64,000 nt of DNA from Planctomycetota bacterium (lineage in GTDB: Bacteria > Planctomycetota > Brocadiia > SM23-32 > JAKLEA01). The stretch covers positions 1 through 64,000 of the forward strand of contig JAKLEA010000015.1 in NCBI GenBank assembly GCA_022711755.1, given 5' to 3'. A program made the translations under genes and the position numbers. This document shows, one piece after another, positions 59,289 to 64,000 of the stretch (positions are counted from its first letter, which is position 1; every line of letters starts with the position of its first letter). The notes under the pieces were generated by a model. That model was given only the letters and a program-made list of their open reading frames with translations. It was not told the DNA's origin and did not search any database.

Positions 59289-60104
59289 CTATGCCCCGCC
59301 CTGTCCCCCGCGCTCGCGCATTACGTCCGGCGCGCGGTCCGACGATGTTCGCAGTGCGTTGATACGGTCGCGTATCACAGCGGCCCGTTCGTATTCCTCA
59401 CGCCCCACTGCTTCTTCCAGAAGATTCTGCAGAACGAATATCTCATCCGTCGGGGACTGGTTCTCGATCGCTTCCAGCAGGTTGTTCAACGTGGTAATGC
59501 TGCGCTCCCGCTCGAAGGCGAACGTCTCCTCGTCGCATTCGTCGAGTTCGTCAATAAGTTCAATGGCCGTCTTGACGTTCTTCAGCGCCTCGAAGTTATC
59601 GCCCTTCTGCAACGCGCGGAGGCACTTGGCCGTGTAATGAATCCGGATGATGTATGGCCACCACTTCTCAAGGTAGTGGCGATCCTCCTTGAGTTCGGCG
59701 CGCTGGTTGCACAGGCGGAATATCCTCATGTTGTGCTCGGTATCCCGGATGACGCGCGCGAAGTCGTTCATGTTCAGCAGCAGGATGTAGCGCTGATACA
59801 TCATGAATCCCTCGTCGAAAAGCTCCGTGGCCTCCTCGTGGCTGAGTTTGAAATCGTCCTCGCTGCGCCCGGCCTTCACATGCTCCGCCAGCCTGTTCTC
59901 GTGATAAAGCAGCGCGAACAGGAAGCCGTGCGGCTCCTCTCCATCCGGCCGTCCGTCGCACTCAAGCTGAAAGAGTCCGTGGTACGTGGCCATCTTTACG
60001 CGAATCTGGAGTTTCTCCCTCCCGTCGTCGCCCATGATTTTGCGGACGTTGCCCTCGCCGTCTGCCGGCCAGCTTTTCAGTATGTGTTTTATGTCTTCGC
60101 TCAT
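59289..60104 (-). CDS. UVR-motif (UvrB/UvrC-like) helical protein
   Basis: This protein of about 271 residues is mostly helical and ends with a UVR motif (LQNLLEEAVGREEYERAAVIRDRINAL), the module that lets UvrB and UvrC interact and also occurs in McsA-like and other regulators. The N-terminal part (IKHILKSWPADGEGNVRKIMGDDGREKLQIRVKM) and the long middle region match no family I recognise. There is no nuclease or helicase domain. The ATG at 60104 is preferred over an upstream start at 60179, and the ribosome site is weak. Confidence 0.8.
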   Translation of the reverse strand: MSEDIKHILKSWPADGEGNVRKIMGDDGREKLQIRVKMATYHGLFQLECDGRPDGEEPHGFLFALLYHENRLAEHVKAGRSEDDFKLSHEEATELFDEGFMMYQRYILLLNMNDFARVIRDTEHNMRIFRLCNQRAELKEDRHYLEKWWPYIIRIHYTAKCLRALQKGDNFEALKNVKTAIELIDELDECDEETFAFERERSITTLNNLLEAIENQSPTDEIFVLQNLLEEAVGREEYERAAVIRDRINALRTSSDRAPDVMRERGGQGGA

Positions 60105-60213
60105 GCGAATGCGTCCCGTGTTCGTCAAACAAGAAGCCCGTCTACCATTAACCCTAGCGGCGCGGGCTTTCGCAGTCAACCGTCATGATGCTGTCCTTTG
60201 CCCGGGATGATTG

Positions 60214-60219
60214 TATAAT
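60214..60219 (+). promoter_or_regulatory. Candidate -10 element of the isomerase/ABC-importer run
   Basis: A perfect TATAAT lies 69 nt before the start codon at 60288. No good -35 is seen, so activation by a regulator is possible. Confidence 0.4.
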
Positions 60220-60247
60220 CCTGATCCGTTCAACCAACGACCTGTCC

Positions 60248-60271
60248 GCCGGCGCAGGCTGACGCGCCGGC
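60248..60271 (+). promoter_or_regulatory. GC-rich hairpin in the leader, just before the ribosome site
   Basis: GCCGGCGC and GCGCCGGC form a perfect 8-bp stem with an 8-nt loop, ending 3 nt before AAAGGAG of the next gene. It may affect translation or be a protein-binding palindrome. Confidence 0.5.
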
Positions 60272-60287
60272 TGTAAAGGAGCGGGAA

Positions 60288-61157
60288 ATGCTTGTCTCGA
60301 CATCGTTGAATGTGCTTTGGGAACCCCGACGGGTAAGCGCAGCGCAGGCAATCGAAAGACTTGCTGCAGTCGGTTTCCGATCCCTGGATATGAACTTCTG
60401 CGACTGGCTCTTTGACGGTTCGCCCTTCTCAGGCGCGGGCTGGCGCCGCTGGGTTCTCGACCTGAAAGCCGCCGCCGGCGATAACGGCGTAAAATTCACG
60501 CAATCGCACGGGCCGATATTCCGCAAGTTTGAGCAGGACGTCAACTGCCGATGGCTTGAGTTGATGAGCTATCGTTCCGTCGAGGGCGCATCCATGCTGG
60601 GGATTCCCTGGGTCGTGTTCGAGCCGGAGACGCTGCCAGGCGCTTTCGACGCGGCGCATTCGGCTGAAACAAAGCGCAGGAACCTCCGGTGGTTCGCCCC
60701 GCTGGCGCAAAGGGCTGAAACGCTTGGAACCGGCCTTGCGCTGGAAAACGTGTCCGACGTCTTCGCGCCGGGGCGCGGCGCTCGAAGGATGTACTGCTCC
60801 ACCGCTTGCGAACTGATTGACCTCGTTGACTCCCTGGGCCGGGCTAACGTCGGAATCTGCTGGGACACCGGGCACGCGCACATGCAGATGCTTGACCAGC
60901 CGCAGGCGCTTCGGGCGGTTGGTTCGCGCCTGAAGGCTCTGCACATTCAGGATAACAACGCGCAGACCGATCAGCACCTGCTCCCCTTCTACGGCAGCAT
61001 AAAGTGGAAACAGATCATGAACACCCTGCGTGAAATCGAATACGCCGGAGACTTCACGTTCGAGGCGCACAGTTCCGTCAGAATCCTGCCGGACGAACTG
61101 CGCGATTCAGCTCTTGCCCTTGCGCTCAAGACCGGGGAACATCTGCTGCGGATGTGA
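60288..61157 (+). CDS. Sugar phosphate isomerase/epimerase-like TIM barrel
   Basis: This 289-residue xylose-isomerase-like barrel begins MLVSTSLNVLWEPRRVSAAQAIERL. Motifs at strand ends include FRSLDMNFCDWLFDGSPF, GTGLALENVSDVFAP, NVGICWDTGHAHMQM, LKALHIQDNNAQTDQHLLPFYGSI and DFTFEAHSS, with Glu, Asp and His in the places used for the metal. AAAGGAG precedes the ATG. The three ABC-importer genes follow in the same direction after 56 nt, so a link to uptake of its substrate is possible but unproven. Confidence 0.87.
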   Translation: MLVSTSLNVLWEPRRVSAAQAIERLAAVGFRSLDMNFCDWLFDGSPFSGAGWRRWVLDLKAAAGDNGVKFTQSHGPIFRKFEQDVNCRWLELMSYRSVEGASMLGIPWVVFEPETLPGAFDAAHSAETKRRNLRWFAPLAQRAETLGTGLALENVSDVFAPGRGARRMYCSTACELIDLVDSLGRANVGICWDTGHAHMQMLDQPQALRAVGSRLKALHIQDNNAQTDQHLLPFYGSIKWKQIMNTLREIEYAGDFTFEAHSSVRILPDELRDSALALALKTGEHLLRM

Positions 61158-61213
61158 TTCGCGGCGGCGCTCATGTCCACAGAAAGTTAATTACCGGCAG
61201 GGATCAACGCCAT

Positions 61214-62161
61214 ATGAAACACAGGGGACCGCTTCTCATCGCGGGATTGGTTCTTGCCGCCATGCTCTTCGTCCTCTCGCGCGAAGGCTGGAAGAGCGGA
61301 AGCAATCCGGTCGGCGGCGATCTCCGCATCGTGTCCCTGGCCCCCAACGCCACTGAAATCCTCTTCATGCTCGGTGTCGGCGACAGGCTGGTCGGCGTGA
61401 CCAATGTGTGCAATCATCCGCCGGCGGCGCAGTCAATCGAACAGATCGGACTTTTCGGCGATCCTAATGTTGAAAGGCTCCTCGCCGTCAGACCTACGTT
61501 GGTCGTCTGTTCCGGCCTCTCCCCGGCGGTGTCTCTGGACGCGCTCAGGAACTCAAACATCCGGATTGTTCAGGCAGAGATAAACAGCTTTGAGACCCTC
61601 TTCGCCGCGATTACAAACATCGGAACAGCAGTTGGCCGCGAAAATCGCGCGCGGGAGATCATCAAAAGCATGGAGGATCGGTTGCGCAAGGTCCGCGAGG
61701 ATTTTGAGAAAACACCGCCTGAAAAGCTTCCCAGAGTCTATGTCGAAATCTGGAACGATCCGCTCATGACCGTCGGCGGGACCTGTTTCATGAACGAGAT
61801 GATCTCTCTGGCCGGCGGGGTCAATGTGGCCCGCGAGATCGCGCAGGACTTCCCCAAGATCAATCCTGAAAAGGTGGTCGAATGGAATCCGGACGTTATC
61901 CTGGTGGCCAGAATGACATCCGCCGAAAAGGCCGGCAAGGAGTTCCCCGCCCGTATAGGCTGGAACGGAATAAGCGCAGTCCGGAATGGACGATTAATCT
62001 GCGACATAGACCTTGACCTGCTGCTCAGGGCTGGACCGAGGTTGATTGACGGCGTGGAAATTCTGCACAAGCGATTCAGGACTTTCTCCGGGCTGACGAA
62101 TTCGGAAGAAACGTCATCGGAACCGCATTCAAATGCTCCCGACGGCGCGGGTAAGCAATGA
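61214..62161 (+). CDS. BtuF/FepB-type ABC substrate-binding protein
   Basis: This protein of about 315 residues in the type III periplasmic binding family serves vitamin B12, heme or ferric siderophore import. It has an N-terminal membrane or signal segment (LLIAGLVLAAMLFVLSREG) and the core RIVSLAPNATEILFMLGVGDRLVGVT, PTLVVCSGLSP and VEWNPDVILVARM. The glutamate residues that dock to the permease lie in the usual places. The ATG at 61214 puts the hydrophobic segment first. Its stop overlaps the permease start (ATGA). No cobalamin riboswitch or Fur-like box is seen upstream, so the ligand is undecided. Confidence 0.92.
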   Translation: MKHRGPLLIAGLVLAAMLFVLSREGWKSGSNPVGGDLRIVSLAPNATEILFMLGVGDRLVGVTNVCNHPPAAQSIEQIGLFGDPNVERLLAVRPTLVVCSGLSPAVSLDALRNSNIRIVQAEINSFETLFAAITNIGTAVGRENRAREIIKSMEDRLRKVREDFEKTPPEKLPRVYVEIWNDPLMTVGGTCFMNEMISLAGGVNVAREIAQDFPKINPEKVVEWNPDVILVARMTSAEKAGKEFPARIGWNGISAVRNGRLICDIDLDLLLRAGPRLIDGVEILHKRFRTFSGLTNSEETSSEPHSNAPDGAGKQ

Positions 62162-63183
62162 CCGGGCAACAGAACAAACATTGGCGGCTAATCTACGCCG
62201 GATTGTTCGCGGCGTTGGGTGTCTCATGTCTGTTCTCCCTCTTTGCAGGCGCGGTTCCCGTCTCCTTTGCCGAAGTCCGCATCGCCGTGGCCCGCATGTT
62301 GGGCCTGACGCGGGAAATAGGGGACCCGATAGCGTCGGCGATAGTCGAGATGCGCCTTGCCAGGATAATGCTTGGCGTCGCCGCAGGCGCTGGACTCTCC
62401 GCCGCCGGCGTGGCATTCCAGGGGATACTTAGGAACCCACTGGCGGAGCCTTACGTTCTAGGCGTTTCCTCCGGCGCCGGACTTGGCGCGGCGTGCGCAA
62501 TCATGACCGGCGCGGCGGCCCTCGGCGCGTGGACACTCCCCGCGATGGCCTTCGCCGGAGCTTTAGGTACGATCGCGCTCGTCTATGCAGTCGCGCGCGC
62601 CGGAAGACTTATTCCAATCCAGACGCTGCTGTTATCGGGCGTAATCGTGGGAACCGTGCTGAGTAGCATCCTCATGTTCCTGGTCTCGATATCTTCCGCC
62701 CGGGAGTTGCACGACGTCGTCTGGTGGATGCTGGGCAAACTACAGATTTCCGACTGGGCCTTGCTCTGGTGGTGTTCGGCGGTGATAGCCGGGGGCATTG
62801 CGGTCTGCATGGTTTTCGCCCGCGACCTCAACGTGATCGCGCTCGGCGAGGAGCCTGCCGCGCATCTGGGATTGAACGTCGAACGCGCCAAGGTTCTGTT
62901 CTTCGTAGTGGCGTCGCTCGTGACGGGCGCGGTCGTGGCATCGTGCGGATTGATCGGTTTCGTGGGGCTGATCGTCCCCCACTCGGCGCGCCTTGCCATA
63001 GGTCCCGACCATCGCCGCCTTCTGCCCGTGTCCGCGCTGGCCGGGGCATGCTTCCTCGTGCTTGCCGACGCCTTTGCGCGAACGCTGGCGGCCCCGAATG
63101 AGATACCCATCGGCGTCGTCACAGCATTCCTGGGCGGCCCATTCTTCATCTTCCTGCTGCGATCCCGGAAAAGGATGTTCTGA
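62158..63183 (+). CDS. BtuC/FecCD-type ABC permease
   Basis: This 341-residue FecCD-family permease has about nine or ten membrane helices. Signatures include EMRLARIMLGVAAGAGLSAAGVAFQGILRNPLAEPYVLGVSSGAGLGA, LLLSGVIVGTVLSSI, WWMLGKLQ and CGLIGFVGLIVPHSARL. It forms the channel of a B12/heme/siderophore importer with the flanking binding protein and ATPase. Start and stop codons overlap or nearly abut both neighbours, showing one operon. Confidence 0.95.
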   Translation: MTGQQNKHWRLIYAGLFAALGVSCLFSLFAGAVPVSFAEVRIAVARMLGLTREIGDPIASAIVEMRLARIMLGVAAGAGLSAAGVAFQGILRNPLAEPYVLGVSSGAGLGAACAIMTGAAALGAWTLPAMAFAGALGTIALVYAVARAGRLIPIQTLLLSGVIVGTVLSSILMFLVSISSARELHDVVWWMLGKLQISDWALLWWCSAVIAGGIAVCMVFARDLNVIALGEEPAAHLGLNVERAKVLFFVVASLVTGAVVASCGLIGFVGLIVPHSARLAIGPDHRRLLPVSALAGACFLVLADAFARTLAAPNEIPIGVVTAFLGGPFFIFLLRSRKRMF

Positions 63184-63184
63184 T

Positions 63185-64000
63185 ATGCCCGTCGCCGAAC
63201 TTATCAACGTCAGCGCGGGTTACGGGGACAAGACCGTTCTCCGCGAGGTCAGTCTTAGCCTGGAGGCTGGCGACTTCCTGGGCGTCATCGGCCCTAACGG
63301 CTGCGGCAAAACAACCCTTCTCAGAACAATGACCGGCGTCATCAGACCATCCGCCGGACGTGTGACGATATGGGGCAAGGACGTTTTGGCAATCTCCCGT
63401 GTCGAGATAGCCAGACGCGTCGCCTTGGTCTCGCAGGATATTTCGCTCGGTCTGCCGTTCAGCGCATTCGAGGTTGTGATGATGGGACGGACTCCGCATC
63501 TCTACCGCCTCGGACGCGAGACCAGCGAGGACGCGGCAATCGTGGAAGACGCCATGCGCCGGGCTGAGGTCGCGAGCCTTGCCGACCGACCGGTCAACGA
63601 ACTGAGCGGCGGCGAGCGCCAGCGCGTATTCATCGCAATGGCGCTGGCGCAGAAACCGGAGCTTATGCTTCTCGATGAACCGACGAACCATCTGGACGTC
63701 GGGCATCAACTCTCAGTTCTGGACCTCTTCCTTAAACTGAACAAGGAAAACGGCCTGACAGTGGCCGCCGTTCTGCACGACCTTAACCTGGCGCTGGAAT
63801 ACTGCAAACGGATAGCCCTGATGAAGGACGGCATTATTCTGGCCGAAGGCGCCCCGGAACAGGTGATAACCGAGAAGCTGATTCTTGAGGCGTATGATGC
63901 CAAAGTGAACGTGGGGCGCAATCCGGTATCCGGCAAACCGATGGTAATATTGAGTTCCGCATTGCAGTCCGGCCCCGCCGTAATTACTCCGCAAGGCTAA
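63185..64000 (+). CDS. BtuD/FecE-type ABC ATPase
   Basis: This 271-residue ATPase completes the importer. Motifs are Walker A GVIGPNGCGKTTLL, Q-loop VSQD, signature LSGGERQRVFIAMALAQ, Walker B LMLLDEPTNHLD and the switch histidine in AAVLHDLNLAL. The ATG follows the permease stop by 1 nt. The reading frame ends with TAA at the last base of the window, so the gene is complete. Whether more genes of the operon follow cannot be seen. Confidence 0.96.
   Translation: MPVAELINVSAGYGDKTVLREVSLSLEAGDFLGVIGPNGCGKTTLLRTMTGVIRPSAGRVTIWGKDVLAISRVEIARRVALVSQDISLGLPFSAFEVVMMGRTPHLYRLGRETSEDAAIVEDAMRRAEVASLADRPVNELSGGERQRVFIAMALAQKPELMLLDEPTNHLDVGHQLSVLDLFLKLNKENGLTVAAVLHDLNLALEYCKRIALMKDGIILAEGAPEQVITEKLILEAYDAKVNVGRNPVSGKPMVILSSALQSGPAVITPQG

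Noticed and set aside
61158..61213. Cobalamin riboswitch or Fur box before the BtuFCD-type importer
   Set aside because: The gap is only 56 nt and contains neither a B12 box nor a recognisable Fur palindrome.
1..64000. CRISPR array, prophage, integron or complete insertion sequence
   Set aside because: No regularly spaced direct repeats, phage structural genes, integrase or intact transposase were seen. The RAYT relic is the only transposase-like gene.

Overview
The window looks like a chromosomal stretch of an uncultured, GC-rich, Gram-negative, mainly anaerobic bacterium. Outer-membrane and TonB/Tol-type genes (ExbB/ExbD, an outer-membrane barrel, lipoproteins) indicate a diderm cell. A heterodisulfide-reductase (Hdr) cluster, an Fe-S-type RrF2 regulator and many ferredoxin domains indicate anaerobic electron transfer. 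The Tat-exported Gfo/Idh/MocA oxidoreductase, several xylose-isomerase-like TIM barrels, a SUMF1 protein, a C25 peptidase and a GH57/GlgA glycogen pair recall PVC-superphylum or related candidate phyla. That placement is an inference, because no rRNA gene or other decisive marker is present.

Layout. 1-2.7 kb: a secreted SUMF1 protein with a palindromic repeat inserted in frame, a REP-associated tyrosine transposase (RAYT) carrying two amber codons and flanked by hairpins, and the RNase P RNA gene. 2.7-5.8 kb: a TPR protein plus ExbB-ExbD-ExbD. 5.8-7.9 kb: purF and an RrF2-type regulator. 7.9-21 kb: a nitrogen-assimilation block on the minus strand: a NifA-like sigma-54 activator, an outer-membrane protein with amt and glnB, glnA, then a class I glutamine amidotransferase with gltB and gltD. 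Three sequences matching the sigma-54 -24/-12 consensus stand before the three transcription units, so the activator very probably controls the block. 21-28.9 kb: one long minus-strand operon with two hydrogenase-beta/FrhB-like ferredoxins, an RnfB-like protein, HdrC, HdrB, HdrA, a membrane protein and a ComF-like protein, behind a good sigma-70 promoter.

29-33.1 kb: tRNA-Lys, tRNA-Leu, tRNA-Gly, trigger factor, clpP and clpX in one direction. Trigger factor appears to carry a duplicated N-domain, and ClpP lacks the usual catalytic aspartate. 33.6-40.4 kb (plus strand): a URO-D-like protein, a sensor kinase, a LOG protein, a TIM-barrel isomerase, a C25-type peptidase and a protein of unknown function. 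40.5-47.6 kb (minus strand): a glycosyltransferase overlapping a MurJ-like flippase fused to an extracytoplasmic beta-rich region, a lipoprotein, a PilT-like ATPase and a creatininase-family amidohydrolase. 48.3-55.9 kb (plus strand): glgA, a GH57 glucanotransferase, a large GAF/PAS histidine kinase and a methyltransferase. 55.9-60.1 kb (minus strand): a Gfo/Idh/MocA oxidoreductase, a J-domain protein, a TIM-barrel isomerase and a UVR-motif protein. 60.3-64 kb (plus strand): another TIM-barrel isomerase and a complete BtuFCD/FecBCD-type ABC importer.

The parts most worth a second look are: the RAYT with its REP-like hairpins and the in-frame palindrome; the sigma-54 nitrogen regulon with a 140-bp inverted-repeat element before the glutamate-synthase operon; the Hdr cluster, which has an RnfB-like subunit but none of the usual hydrogenase, MvhD or MetF partners; and the altered ClpP, trigger factor, PII and MurJ proteins.
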